Under the pieces are notes generated by a model. It searched no databases, was not told where the DNA came from, and was given only the letters and a program-made list of their open reading frames with translations. From JAGPIS01 sp964635545 (lineage in GTDB: Bacteria > Bacteroidota > Bacteroidia > Bacteroidales > Marinilabiliaceae), in contig CAZWOA010000028.1 of NCBI GenBank assembly GCA_964635545.1, positions 1-35,507 of the forward strand: a stretch of 35,507 nucleotides of DNA, read 5' to 3'. The first letter of the stretch is position 1. Each line of letters opens with the position of its first letter. The translations under genes were made by a program, and so were the position numbers. Positions 25,637 through 34,728 of this stretch are shown here, in pieces.

Positions 25637-26797
25637 TCAATTAAGGAAAGCCAGCAATATACCTGCGGCCACTGCACTACCTATAACACCAGCAACGTTG
25701 GGCCCCATGGCATGCATCAATAAGTGATTGGTTTTATCGTATTCAAGACCTACTACTTGCGAAACCCTTGCACTATCGGGAACGGCAGAAACACCTGAAT
25801 TACCGATAAGCGGATTAATTTTATTACCATCTTTCAGGAATATATTAATTAGTTTCACAAACAAAACACCGCCACAAGTAGCAATGATGAAAGATAGAGC
25901 ACCAAGCCCGAAAATCAAAAGTGATTGAGGGGTAAGGAACGTAGTGGCCTGCGTAGAAGCTCCTACGGTAAGTCCTATCAGAATTGTAACAATATCAATC
26001 ATTGGCCCTTTGGCAGTATCGGCAAGTCGTTTGGTTACAGTACTCTCTTTAAGCAAATTACCAAAGAAAAGCATACCCAGAAGCGGGAGACCACTAGGCA
26101 CAAGGAAACAAGTAAGAATTAGCCCGATAATTGGAAACATAATCTTCTCAACCTTAGATACCACACGTGGCGGACGCATGCGGATAAGGCGCTCTTTGGG
26201 AGTAGTGAAAAGGCGCATGATAGGCGGCTGTATAACTGGAACGAGAGCCATATATGAGTATGCCGAAATAGCAATTGCACCAACCAAGTTGGGAGCCAGT
26301 TTCGACGACAAGAATATGGCCGTAGGTCCGTCGGCACCACCAATAATACCAATAGCACCGGCTTCAGCGGGCGAAAATCCAAGGGCAAGGGCAATCATAT
26401 AAGCTCCAAAAATACCCACTTGAGACGCAGCACCTATCAAAATCAGTTTCGGGTTGCTTATAAGCGCCGAGAAGTCGGTCATTGCACCAATACCCAGAAA
26501 TATCAAGGGCGGATAAACCCCTTGCATAACGCCAAAATAGAGATAATTGAGTACACTCCCCTCTTCATAAATCCCTATTTGCAGTCCGGGTGTGAATGCT
26601 ATATTTCCAATAATAATACCAAAGCCAATAGGTATGAGCAGCATAGGCTCATACTCTTTAGCAATAGCAAGGAAGATAAAGAATAACCCTATCGCAATCA
26701 TAATCAAGTGCCCCAATGTAAAATTGGAGAAGGCAGTAAATGACCAAAACTGAGAAAGGTTATTACCAACAAATTCCATGAAACTAGGAGTGTCCAT
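25637..26797 (-). CDS. mmdB: Sodium-translocating decarboxylase beta subunit
   Basis: 386 aa, an integral membrane protein of the OadB/MmdB/GcdB family. Hallmarks are GIIGGADGPTAIFLSSKLAP with the Na+-binding aspartate, ALGFSPAEAGAIG, NPLIGNSGVSAVPDSARVSQ and the final HAMGPNVAGVIGSAVAAG. It decarboxylates the carboxybiotin on the carrier subunit and pumps Na+ out. The gene follows the biotin-carrier gene after 7 bases. The association with mce and mmdA points to methylmalonyl-CoA rather than oxaloacetate as the substrate of the complex. Confidence 0.96.
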   Translation of the reverse strand: MDTPSFMEFVGNNLSQFWSFTAFSNFTLGHLIMIAIGLFFIFLAIAKEYEPMLLIPIGFGIIIGNIAFTPGLQIGIYEEGSVLNYLYFGVMQGVYPPLIFLGIGAMTDFSALISNPKLILIGAASQVGIFGAYMIALALGFSPAEAGAIGIIGGADGPTAIFLSSKLAPNLVGAIAISAYSYMALVPVIQPPIMRLFTTPKERLIRMRPPRVVSKVEKIMFPIIGLILTCFLVPSGLPLLGMLFFGNLLKESTVTKRLADTAKGPMIDIVTILIGLTVGASTQATTFLTPQSLLIFGLGALSFIIATCGGVLFVKLINIFLKDGNKINPLIGNSGVSAVPDSARVSQVVGLEYDKTNHLLMHAMGPNVAGVIGSAVAAGILLAFLN

Positions 26798-26804
26798 AGG
26801 CTTT

Positions 26805-27245
26805 TTATTCTATTACAACCAATACATCACCCTCCATTACAGAGTCACCAGTATTTTTAGCTATAGAAACCACCTTACCCTCTTTATCGGCATCGATGTT
26901 ATTTTCCATCTTCATAGCCTCTAGGATAAGCAGTCGTTGGCCAATTTTAACCATATCACCGGGTTGTACAAGTACTTTAAGCACTACCCCTGGAAGTGGA
27001 GACTTAATGGTTCCGCCACCTTTGGCACCAGAAGGAGATGCAGTTTTAGCGGTTGATGGATGCGAGTCGGTTGATGGAACAGCAGCACTACGCACCAATT
27101 TAGGAGTTTTTGTGCCAGCAATAGATTTATCAAGCTCTACATGGTAAGAAGTACCATTAATCTCAATCTCGGCAACATTATCATCAACACTTTTTACCTC
27201 AGCGCTGTAGCTGTTACCATTTATACTAAACTTATATTTTGACAT
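26805..27245 (-). CDS. Biotin carboxyl carrier subunit of methylmalonyl-CoA decarboxylase
   Basis: 146 aa. An N-terminal beta-rich part (1-40; MSKYKFSINGNSYSAEVKSV), a flexible Ala/Pro/Ser/Thr/Lys-rich linker (about 42-78) and a biotinyl domain (79-146). The domain carries the biotinylation motif EAMKMEN with Lys112, preceded by IKSPLPGVVLKVLVQPGD. The biotin arm carries CO2 from the carboxyltransferase (MmdA) to the membrane subunit (MmdB). It lies between the oadG-like and mmdB genes, 33 and 7 bases away. It is the gamma/MmdC-type subunit by function; naming differs between species, so no symbol is given. Confidence 0.95.
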   Translation of the reverse strand: MSKYKFSINGNSYSAEVKSVDDNVAEIEINGTSYHVELDKSIAGTKTPKLVRSAAVPSTDSHPSTAKTASPSGAKGGGTIKSPLPGVVLKVLVQPGDMVKIGQRLLILEAMKMENNIDADKEGKVVSIAKNTGDSVMEGDVLVVIE

Positions 27246-27278
27246 AATAAATACCTTTTAATAAGAATGAATAATTTA

Positions 27279-28172
27279 TTAACGAGGCATGCGGCGCATG
27301 CTGTAAATTTTTGAGCTCCATGGTGAATACATCTTCGATGCACGAGTGATAGTAAGCACAGCATCCTGATCTTTAGCTTGCTCACCTCTATATAGGTGAA
27401 TAGCCATCATGATAGCTGCGGCAGTCTCGCCCGACAATTCGGATTCTTTTCCTTTGGTAGCTACTACTTTTGCCGATTCTTTTTTCTTTTTAAAGAAAGA
27501 ACCACTCATTAGTTTGCCGATCATAGTAAATACAATTGAAAGTAATATTAATGCTAGAAAAACCACACCAATGGCAATAAACGACATTCCAGTCCCAACG
27601 GGATCAACCTTAATGAATTTATCACCTGCGGTTAATAACTCTTCCTCTTGGTTACTTGCAAAAGGTGTTGTTTTTTCAAACCAGCTCCACTCCCCTACGC
27701 CATCGGCAACTCTACCCCACGAGATATTGTCAGCATGACGTTTAGGAAGGTGAACGCTATCGATAAGTGTCCTTCCGTTGCCATCGAATAGGGCAACCAT
27801 AGAAGATTCCCTTAAATCAAAATTAAGGTGTAGAACTCCATTGGTCGGATTATTATCGGCAAAAAACACTATAAAGCCACGAGAGGGTACACTAGTTAGG
27901 GCATGCCCTTTAGGTATCCTATACATCGTAGGGTTATTAATATCATTGGTCAAATATAGACCTCCTACATCAACCTTGTTATAGGCCGTATTAAAAATCT
28001 CGATCCAAGGGCTGTGTTGACCATATCCGTCGATATAATTCGACTCATTAATCACCAACAGCTCATTAATACGTAAATCAGTAGAGGTTTGTGCCCGCAT
28101 TATAAGCGAGGCACAAAACAATACTGAAAGTATTAATATTTTTTTTGATGCGCTAAGTAATAGAGTCCGCAT
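27279..28172 (-). CDS. OadG-type subunit with N-terminal lamin-tail domain
   Basis: 297 aa, much longer than classical OadG/MmdD (about 80-120 aa). A signal peptide (1-27) is followed by a lamin-tail-like domain (about 32-165; INELLVINESNYIDGYGQHS, PWIEIFNTAYNKVDVGGLYL, ISWGRVADGVGEWSWFEKTT). One membrane helix (about 198-222; FIAIGVVFLALILLSIVFTM) and a cytoplasmic tail (225-297) ending SPWSSKIYSMRRMPR come next. OadG-type subunits hold the peripheral carboxyltransferase and biotin subunits to the membrane subunit. The added domain would face the periplasm. Its place between mmdA and the biotin carrier supports membership of the complex. I believe similar fusions occur in other Bacteroidales, but the role of the extra domain is unknown. 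Confidence 0.87.
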   Translation of the reverse strand: MRTLLLSASKKILILSVLFCASLIMRAQTSTDLRINELLVINESNYIDGYGQHSPWIEIFNTAYNKVDVGGLYLTNDINNPTMYRIPKGHALTSVPSRGFIVFFADNNPTNGVLHLNFDLRESSMVALFDGNGRTLIDSVHLPKRHADNISWGRVADGVGEWSWFEKTTPFASNQEEELLTAGDKFIKVDPVGTGMSFIAIGVVFLALILLSIVFTMIGKLMSGSFFKKKKESAKVVATKGKESELSGETAAAIMMAIHLYRGEQAKDQDAVLTITRASKMYSPWSSKIYSMRRMPR

Positions 28173-28184
28173 ACAAAAAAGTTT

Positions 28185-29744
28185 TTATAATGGAATATTA
28201 GAATGCTTCTTCGGAGGATTAACATCCTTCTTGGTCGCTAATGCTTGAAGTGCACGAATGATACGGAACCTTGTGTTACGAGGCTCAATAATATCATCAA
28301 TATAGCCGTACTTAGCTGCTGCATATGGATTTGCAAACTCCTCTTTGTACTCCTCTTCAGCCTTGCTGATAAAGGCAGCTTTCTCTTCATTAGAGGTAAG
28401 TCCTGCAATAGCTTTGCTTTGTAGCACTTCAATAGCACCTTTAGGTCCCATAACTGCAATCTCGGCAGTAGGCCAAGCATAGTTAATATCACCTCTAAGG
28501 TGTTTAGAGCTCATCACGCAATATGCACCACCATAGGCTTTACGAAGCACAACAGTAATTTTTGGAACAGTAGCCTCACCATAAGCATATAGAAGCTTAG
28601 CACCATGAACAATAATTCCGCCATACTCCTGGGCTGTACCTGGAAGGAATCCTGGAACGTCCTCGAGGGTTACCAGAGGAATATTGAACGCATCGCAGAA
28701 ACGCACAAAACGGGCTGCTTTACGTGATGCGTTGATATCAAGCACACCGGCAAGGTAAGCAGGCTGGTTGGCCACAATACCTACCGACATACCATTGAAA
28801 CGGGCAAAACCCACTACAATATTTGGTGCAAAATGACGGTGTACTTCAAGGAATTCGCCATTATCAACGATACCGTGAATTACATCCTTTACATCGTAAG
28901 GCTTATTAGGATTATCAGGAATAATCTCATTCAAATGGTCGTCAAGACGATCGATTGGGTCATTGTTAACATACAATGGAGGCTCCTCAAGGTTATTTTG
29001 TGGGAAGTAGCTAATCAGCTTGCGAATAAGCTGTATTCCCTCCTCCTCTGTATCAGATACAAAGTGAGTAACACCCGACTTGGAACCATGCACAGATGCA
29101 CCACCCAGTTCCTCTTCGTTAACCTCTTCACCGGTAACGGTTTTCACAACTTTAGGTCCGGTAAGGAACATGTAACTCTTATCTTTATTCATCACAATAA
29201 AGTCGGTGAGGGCTGGTGAATAAACTGCACCACCTGCGCAAGGACCGAATATTGCTGATATTTGAGGAATTACACCTGAAGCAAGGATATTACGTTGGAA
29301 AATTTCGGTATATCCGGCAAGAGCTGTTACACCCTCCTGGATACGAGCGCCACCCGAGTCATTAAGTCCGATAACCGGAGCGCCAACTTTCATTGCCATA
29401 TCCATCACTTTGCATATTTTCTGTGCAAATGTCTCAGACAATGAACCACCAAAAACGGTAAAGTCCTGAGCAAATACATAAACCAGACGGCCATCGATGG
29501 TTCCGCAACCGGTTACCACACCATCACCCATAAATTTAGAATTTTCCATTCCGAAATTGGTGCAACGGTGAGTTACAAACATATCAAACTCCTCGAAGCT
29601 TTTTTCGTCAAGAAGCAATTCAATACGTTCGCGGGCAGTAAGTTTGCCCTTGGCGTGCTGAGCGTCGATACGCTTTTGGCCACCTCCTAAGCGTGCCTCT
29701 GCACGTTTTTCAAGGAGAACTTTTACTTTATCTTTATTCTGCAT
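28185..29744 (-). CDS. mmdA: Methylmalonyl-CoA decarboxylase carboxyltransferase (alpha) subunit
   Basis: 519 aa, a biotin-dependent carboxyltransferase with N- and C-terminal crotonase-like halves (about 27-270 and 280-510). Typical motifs are KLTARERIELLLDEKSFEEF, GLNDSGGARIQEGV, the oxyanion-hole region FGPCAGGAVYSPALTDF, VANQPAYLAGVLDI and VVLRKAYGGAYCVMSSKHL. It moves the carboxyl group from methylmalonyl-CoA to biotin. The same family includes the propionyl-CoA carboxylase beta chain; the neighbours (oadG-like, biotin carrier, mmdB, mce) and the absence of a biotin carboxylase favour the decarboxylase. It starts 20 bases after mce. Confidence 0.96.
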   Translation of the reverse strand: MQNKDKVKVLLEKRAEARLGGGQKRIDAQHAKGKLTARERIELLLDEKSFEEFDMFVTHRCTNFGMENSKFMGDGVVTGCGTIDGRLVYVFAQDFTVFGGSLSETFAQKICKVMDMAMKVGAPVIGLNDSGGARIQEGVTALAGYTEIFQRNILASGVIPQISAIFGPCAGGAVYSPALTDFIVMNKDKSYMFLTGPKVVKTVTGEEVNEEELGGASVHGSKSGVTHFVSDTEEEGIQLIRKLISYFPQNNLEEPPLYVNNDPIDRLDDHLNEIIPDNPNKPYDVKDVIHGIVDNGEFLEVHRHFAPNIVVGFARFNGMSVGIVANQPAYLAGVLDINASRKAARFVRFCDAFNIPLVTLEDVPGFLPGTAQEYGGIIVHGAKLLYAYGEATVPKITVVLRKAYGGAYCVMSSKHLRGDINYAWPTAEIAVMGPKGAIEVLQSKAIAGLTSNEEKAAFISKAEEEYKEEFANPYAAAKYGYIDDIIEPRNTRFRIIRALQALATKKDVNPPKKHSNIPL

Positions 29745-29764
29745 AAGGTATAGGACTTAAAAAA

Positions 29765-30175
29765 TTACTTATTGGGATTTTCACAAAGTTCGGTCAACAC
29801 TCCAAAAGTTGATTTTGGGTGTAAGAAACCGATATTTAAACCTTCGGCACCTTTGCGCGGAGTCTTATCGATAAGTTGAACACCACTGGCTCCAACTTTC
29901 TCCAACTTTTCGGCAAGCCCTTCTACCGCAAATGCGATATGGTGAATGCCCTCTCCCTTTTTCTCGATAAATTTACCAATGGGTCCTTCGGCATCGGTTG
30001 ACTCAAGAAGCTCAATCTTAGTTTGGCCCACTTTAAAGAAAGCAGTTTTAACTTTTTGATCTTTCACTTCCTCAATTGCATAGCACTCAAGACCGAACAC
30101 TTTCTCGTAAAACGGAATAGCCTCGTCAAGACTTTTAACTGCAATACCAATGTGTTCAATATGCGTTGGTTTCAT
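29765..30175 (-). CDS. mce: Methylmalonyl-CoA epimerase
   Basis: 136 aa, a VOC-fold (glyoxalase-like) enzyme of normal length. Metal-ligand regions are HIEHIGIAVKSLDEAIPFYE, TKIELLESTDAEGPIGKFI, GEGIHHIAFAVEG and the final GVLTELCE. It converts (R)- to (S)-methylmalonyl-CoA, linking the B12-dependent mutase product to the decarboxylase encoded downstream. It is the first gene of the operon, with a -7 box at 30215-30222. The mutase genes are not in the window. Confidence 0.97.
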   Translation of the reverse strand: MKPTHIEHIGIAVKSLDEAIPFYEKVFGLECYAIEEVKDQKVKTAFFKVGQTKIELLESTDAEGPIGKFIEKKGEGIHHIAFAVEGLAEKLEKVGASGVQLIDKTPRKGAEGLNIGFLHPKSTFGVLTELCENPNK

Positions 30176-30214
30176 AATTCGTTGTTTAAAATATTATTTT
30201 CTAATGATAAAGCA

Positions 30215-30222
30215 CAAAAATA
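30215..30222 (-). promoter_or_regulatory. -7 box of the mce-mmd operon
   Basis: On the minus strand TATTTTTG fully matches TAnnTTTG, 39 bases before the mce start. The expected -33 position 19 bases upstream reads only TGTGG-like sequence, so the promoter match is partial. Confidence 0.5.
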
Positions 30223-30402
30223 GGATTAATAAAGATGAAGACCACATATTTTCATCATGAAAAAGATTGTTTTACAACATATCTAATCACGGCAGTTTCA
30301 ATATTTTATACTTTCTTCTGACGTAAAAAACATCTTTTATAAACTATAAAACAGTCAATTACGGAAAAATATCTTCAATTATTATTTATCTATCTAAAGA
30401 AA

Positions 30403-30436
30403 CAAAAAAAACCGGAGAAAAGTAAAATCTCCGGCT
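30403..30436 (-). terminator. Terminator of the aminotransferase gene
   Basis: On the minus strand CCGGAGA (30428-30434) and TCTCCGG (30412-30418) form a perfect stem with a 9-base loop, followed by a run of seven or more T residues. It starts about 20 bases after the stop codon. Confidence 0.85.
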
Positions 30437-30455
30437 TTAAATATCAATTGAAATA

Positions 30456-31649
30456 TTATTTAAGATTTGCTAATGCATTCTTAATCCTCTTCATGGCCTC
30501 AATAAGTTTATCGTCGCTGGCAGCATACGATAATCGTATATAACCCTCGGTACCAAATGCAGAGCCTGCCACTGTGGCAACGTGCCCCTCATCGAGAAGA
30601 TACATGCTAAGGTCGCTTGAGTTAGTTATAAGCTTACCATTGAATGACTTACCAAGATAATAATTAATCTCGGGGAACAGATAGAATGCTCCGGGAGGTG
30701 TTTTAAGGTTAAAATGAGGTATCTCATTGGCAAGCGACATAACCAAATCTCTACGACGACGGAAAGCCTTTGTCATTTTTAACGATGGGCCATCGCCACC
30801 GGTCATTGATGCCAATGCAGCCATTTGAGCTATAGAGCATGTGCCGGATGTAAACTGTCCCTGAAGCTTATTGCAAGCCTTTGCAACTTCAATAGGACCG
30901 GCAATATAACCGATACGCCATCCTGTCATTGCATAGCCTTTGGAGCAGCCGTTAACAATAATTACGCGGTCGAAAAGATCTTTAATCTGCACCCATGATA
31001 CGTGTTCCATATCGTAAGTAATCATCTCATAAATCTCATCAGAAATAATAACCACGTTAGGATGCTTGCGCAACACAACTGCAAGTGCCTCAAGTTCTTC
31101 CATAGAATACATACTACCCGATGGATTGGAAGGCGAGTTCATCAACAGAGCTTTGGTTTTAGGAGTGATGGCTGCTTCAAGCTGGGCAGGTGTAATTTTA
31201 AAATCCTGATCCATACCGGCCTGTATAACCACACTTTTACCTTCGGCAAGTTTAATAAGTTCAAGGTAGCTAACCCAGTAAGGGGCTGGCACGATAACCT
31301 CGTCGCCGGGGCCCACTATACTCATAAGTACATTGGCCAAAGAGTGTTTTCCACCGCCCGACACGATGATATTATTCATATCGTAGTTAACACCAAAGCG
31401 TTTGTTAAGCCTCTCGGCTATGGCGCGGCGTAACTCAGGGAAACCCGGAACCGGCGGATAATGGGTAATATTGTCATCAATAGCCTTTTTACCGGCCTCT
31501 TTTATATGTTCGGGGGTATTAAAATCGGGCTCGCCAACACTGAGGTTGATAACATCAATACCCTTTGACTGCAATTCGCGGCTTCTGGCCGACATAGCGA
31601 GCGTTTCCGATTCGCTCATCGCCAACAGGCGTGGTGATAATAAGCTCAT
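30456..31649 (-). CDS. PLP-dependent aminotransferase, class I (aspartate aminotransferase type)
   Basis: 397 aa of the fold-type I aminotransferase family, subgroup I-gamma/1b by its N-terminus (LLAMSESETLAMSARSRELQ) and INLSVGEPDFNTPEHI. The PLP lysine is Lys237 in NGCSKGYAMTGWRIGY; LLMNSPSNPSGSMYS and VVIISDEIYE carry the other cofactor contacts, and the C-terminal YIRLSYAASD holds the substrate-carboxylate arginine. It probably interconverts aspartate and oxaloacetate, possibly also aromatic amino acids or prephenate; which one cannot be decided here. A single-gene unit with its own terminator. Confidence 0.94.
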   Translation of the reverse strand: MSLLSPRLLAMSESETLAMSARSRELQSKGIDVINLSVGEPDFNTPEHIKEAGKKAIDDNITHYPPVPGFPELRRAIAERLNKRFGVNYDMNNIIVSGGGKHSLANVLMSIVGPGDEVIVPAPYWVSYLELIKLAEGKSVVIQAGMDQDFKITPAQLEAAITPKTKALLMNSPSNPSGSMYSMEELEALAVVLRKHPNVVIISDEIYEMITYDMEHVSWVQIKDLFDRVIIVNGCSKGYAMTGWRIGYIAGPIEVAKACNKLQGQFTSGTCSIAQMAALASMTGGDGPSLKMTKAFRRRRDLVMSLANEIPHFNLKTPPGAFYLFPEINYYLGKSFNGKLITNSSDLSMYLLDEGHVATVAGSAFGTEGYIRLSYAASDDKLIEAMKRIKNALANLK

Positions 31650-31902
31650 AGTATAAGGTTTTTATTGTTCTTTTTTAACGGTTACTAAGTTATCAATCTT
31701 ATTGAATAACCAACAACAAATTATCAATTAAAAATAGGATAAAAGAACGATTATTGTCATATAAATCAGCAGTCAGCAAGCGCCCCAACATATATTAATC
31801 TAGCTACCACACACTTACGCTTAAATACTTTTCTAATTTATGTTATATGGCATATTACAACGAAATAAATTATTATTTTTACCCAACTAAAAAAGTACCA
31901 TC

Positions 31903-32415
31903 ATGATTGAGATTTTAAACGTATCGGCACCACTCATAATCATGGCTGTGACAATTACAGTCATTATATATAGAATGCTTAAAAACGACCAAAACAGACG
32001 TAGTTTTGAGCTTAAAATGCAAAATAAATCTATTGTATTGCCCATAAAACTACAGGCTTACGAGCGAATGGCATTGTTTCTGGAGCGTATAACGCCCGAG
32101 TCGCTTATTGTGCGCGAGCAGAATAACCAGATGAACAGCCTGTTATTCCATTCCGTACTTTTAAAATCGATAAGAACTGAATATGAGCACAATGTGGCTA
32201 TGCAAGTTTACATTACTCCGGCCACATGGAAACTAATTCAGACGGCTAAAGATGAAGTTATAAAACTAATAAACTCATCGGCCAAGGAGACTAATCCGCA
32301 GTCGCCATCACTAGCAATGGGTAAAGCAATACTTGAGAACACCACCAAAGAGTGTAACTACCACCTTCGTAAGGCACTTGAGGCAATACAACAAGATATT
32401 CAGCAATTAGGATAA
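31903..32415 (+). CDS. Conserved Bacteroidota protein with N-terminal membrane anchor (DUF7935-like)
   Basis: 170 aa. One membrane helix lies at about 9-25 (APLIIMAVTITVIIYRML), followed by a charged soluble part. LQAYERMALFLERITPESLI and LLKSIRTEYEHNVAMQVYIT are the recognisable conserved stretches, with a helical C-terminus. I recognise it as a widespread Bacteroidota family without known function. It lies 10 bases before a glycosyltransferase, so the two are probably co-transcribed. The protein would be anchored in the inner membrane with the bulk in the cytoplasm. Confidence 0.78.
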   Translation: MIEILNVSAPLIIMAVTITVIIYRMLKNDQNRRSFELKMQNKSIVLPIKLQAYERMALFLERITPESLIVREQNNQMNSLLFHSVLLKSIRTEYEHNVAMQVYITPATWKLIQTAKDEVIKLINSSAKETNPQSPSLAMGKAILENTTKECNYHLRKALEAIQQDIQQLG

Positions 32416-32425
32416 ATAGACAAAA

Positions 32426-33184
32426 ATGCAACCACTCATATCCATTATAACAGTAACCTACAACTCAAATAAAACTCTTGAACACACTATCAACAGCCTC
32501 AGGAATCAATCATTCCGCGACTTTGAATATATAGTAGTAGATGGCGCCTCAACAGATGGCACTCTAAGCGTGATTGAGAAAAACGATGATATTATATCCC
32601 GCTGGATAAGCGAGCCCGATAAAGGTATATACGATGCCATCAACAAAGGAATAGCAATGGCAAAAGGGAAATATGTAGGATTGATTCATGCTGACGATAT
32701 ACTTGCCAGCAACGACACGCTTCAAATTATAGCCGACACCTTAATTGCCAAACAACCGGATGCAATATACGGGAACCTCGACTATGTGGCAGCCAACGAC
32801 ATCAACCGAGTGATACGGCGATGGATAAGCAATGATTTCACGCCATCGTTACTAAAAAAAGGTTGGATGCCTGCCCACCCTACCTTATATATCGAGCGGA
32901 CGTGGTTTCAAAAGCTGGGCAAATACAATAAAACCATGAAGATATCGGCCGATTACGATTTTATACTGCGTCTATTCTCGCAACCGGGCATAAAAACAGT
33001 ATTTATAAACCATTGCATAGTAAAAATGCGAGTGGGAGGAGCCAGTAACCGATCGCTGAAAAACATAATGGTGAAAATGAAAGAGGATTACCAATCGATA
33101 AAAAGAAACGGTATAGGAGGCATCAGCACACTAATTGTAAAGAACACAAGTAAAATTCATCAATTTTTCAAGAAAAATAGATAA
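32426..33184 (+). CDS. Glycosyltransferase family 2
   Basis: 252 aa GT-A fold enzyme. The nucleotide-sugar site is ISIITVTYNSNKTLEHTINS and EYIVVDGASTDGT; SEPDKGIYDAINKGIAMAKG and the metal-binding HADD (about 90-93) follow, and PAHPTLYIERTWFQKLGKYN lies in the acceptor half. This WcaA/WbbL-like subgroup makes bonds in capsule, O-antigen or exopolysaccharide. Without other glycan-assembly genes nearby its product is unknown. It has no membrane helix. It follows the DUF7935-like gene after 10 bases and is followed by a 135-base gap before the ROK kinase. Confidence 0.92.
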   Translation: MQPLISIITVTYNSNKTLEHTINSLRNQSFRDFEYIVVDGASTDGTLSVIEKNDDIISRWISEPDKGIYDAINKGIAMAKGKYVGLIHADDILASNDTLQIIADTLIAKQPDAIYGNLDYVAANDINRVIRRWISNDFTPSLLKKGWMPAHPTLYIERTWFQKLGKYNKTMKISADYDFILRLFSQPGIKTVFINHCIVKMRVGGASNRSLKNIMVKMKEDYQSIKRNGIGGISTLIVKNTSKIHQFFKKNR

Positions 33185-33319
33185 CTGTAGTTTTGATTAG
33201 CACTTTTTTTAGATTATTATTGCAAGATGAATAAATATTGTCAGCATTTGTGACAAAATAAAAATAAAAACTTCTTTTTATTCAGATAAACAAACTAATC
33301 TAAACGATATTTCAATATT

Positions 33320-34315
33320 ATGACAAGTGCTAAAAAAATAGCTTTAGGTATCGACATTGGAGGTACGAATACCGCAATAGGCGCAGTTGACTCAGAAGGT
33401 AATGTATTGGTTAAAAGCTCAATACCTACACCAACACATGGCGACATCAATAAGTATATTGTTGATCTAGCTTTTGCGATTCGCGAACTTATGGGCTCAT
33501 TAAAAATGCTAAATCCCGATATCGAATTTATCGGAATCGGAGTTGGTGCACCCAATGCCAATTATTACCAAGGCACTATTGAGCATCCTGCCAACCTATC
33601 CTTTAAAGGTATTGTGCCATTCGTAAACATGCTGAAAAGTGAATTTCCCGACATGGCTCACATTGCACTAACCAACGATGCCAATGCGGCTGCCCTTGGT
33701 GAGATGATTTACGGAGGAGCAAAAGAGATGCGCAACTTTGTAATGTACACTCTGGGAACAGGCGTAGGTAGTGGAATTATTGTTAATGGCGACCTGGTAT
33801 ATGGCCACGATGGATTTGCGGGCGAATGTGGACACACCACTCTGGTAATGGAAGGTCGTCATTGCGGATGTGGCGGACAAGGACACCTTGAAGCATACTG
33901 CTCGGCATCGGGCATGAAACGCACAGCATTTGAGCTGCTGGCAAAGTACAATAACCCTAGGAGCTTATTGGCATCGAAGTCATTTAAAGACATGGAATCG
34001 AGCGATATATATGATGCTGCTATTTATGGCGATAAAATAGCCCTTGAAGTATTTGACCTTACAGGAAAATACCTGGCACTTGGCATGTCAGATACAGTAC
34101 ATCACACCAGCCCCGAGGCAATCTTCCTATTTGGAGGCCCAACGGCAGCAGGCGATCTACTATTCAACCCCATTAAGCACTACTTAGATGAATACCTACT
34201 ACCGGTATTCAAAGGCAAGATAAAAGTTTTACCATCGAGCCTTAAACTTGGCGATGCTGCCATAGTAGGCGCATCAGCATTGGTATGGAAAGAGCTTGAC
34301 AAAAACGAAAATTAA
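33320..34315 (+). CDS. ROK family sugar kinase (glucokinase type)
   Basis: 331 aa. The ATP-binding start ALGIDIGGTNTAIGAVDSEG, the catalytic-base region LTNDANAAALGEMIYGGAKE and YTLGTGVGSGIIVNGDLVYG are all present. The zinc site reads GHTTLVMEGRHCGCGGQGHL: the usual third cysteine (GCxE) is replaced by histidine (GHLE). ROK glucokinases phosphorylate glucose at C6; N-acetylmannosamine and fructose kinases are relatives. The gene would provide glucose-6-phosphate from sugars released by the PUL enzymes. It is followed by a clear terminator (34344-34371). Confidence 0.93.
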   Translation: MTSAKKIALGIDIGGTNTAIGAVDSEGNVLVKSSIPTPTHGDINKYIVDLAFAIRELMGSLKMLNPDIEFIGIGVGAPNANYYQGTIEHPANLSFKGIVPFVNMLKSEFPDMAHIALTNDANAAALGEMIYGGAKEMRNFVMYTLGTGVGSGIIVNGDLVYGHDGFAGECGHTTLVMEGRHCGCGGQGHLEAYCSASGMKRTAFELLAKYNNPRSLLASKSFKDMESSDIYDAAIYGDKIALEVFDLTGKYLALGMSDTVHHTSPEAIFLFGGPTAAGDLLFNPIKHYLDEYLLPVFKGKIKVLPSSLKLGDAAIVGASALVWKELDKNEN

Positions 34316-34343
34316 GTAATATTACTTTTACTATTTTGAAGAG

Positions 34344-34371
34344 GCTGCCTTGATTATCAGGCAGCTTTTTT
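34344..34371 (+). terminator. Terminator of the ROK kinase gene
   Basis: GCTGCCT (34344-34350) and AGGCAGC (34359-34365) form a perfect 7-bp stem with an 8-base loop, followed by six T residues, 28 bases after the stop codon. Confidence 0.85.
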
Positions 34372-34728
34372 ATTTGTTTTACACGTTATAAATTACCTCA
34401 TGCTTCAGATAGAGAAGAATATTTACCCCTCCCCCTTATTTTAAACGAGGAATTGGTTCAAGCATCTTTAATGCAATTCATTATACAACAATCCTACGTT
34501 TACTCCCTATAGCTATAGGAATGAAGAGGTAGAAATCTTCCGTATCAGGAGGAGGCTATTTGAATAATCCAGCCCGATAGTCCGGGGGATAGCACCAAAG
34601 GGGAAGCTGCCGGGAAAGGCAGTACTATAAGATAAAGCTACTCAATTTTCACAAGTAAATTAAATAGTTGATTTACAATAAAATAACTGCATTTTTATTA
34701 GGAAATTCAATGATTAATGATTAATGAA

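Noticed and set aside
28185..29744. Propionyl-CoA carboxylase beta subunit
   Set aside because: The family fits, but there is no biotin carboxylase and the neighbours encode the Na+-pump subunits, so decarboxylase is the better call.
34441..34520. tRNA-like sequence around GGTTCAAG
   Set aside because: No cloverleaf arms, acceptor stem or anticodon stem could be paired around it.
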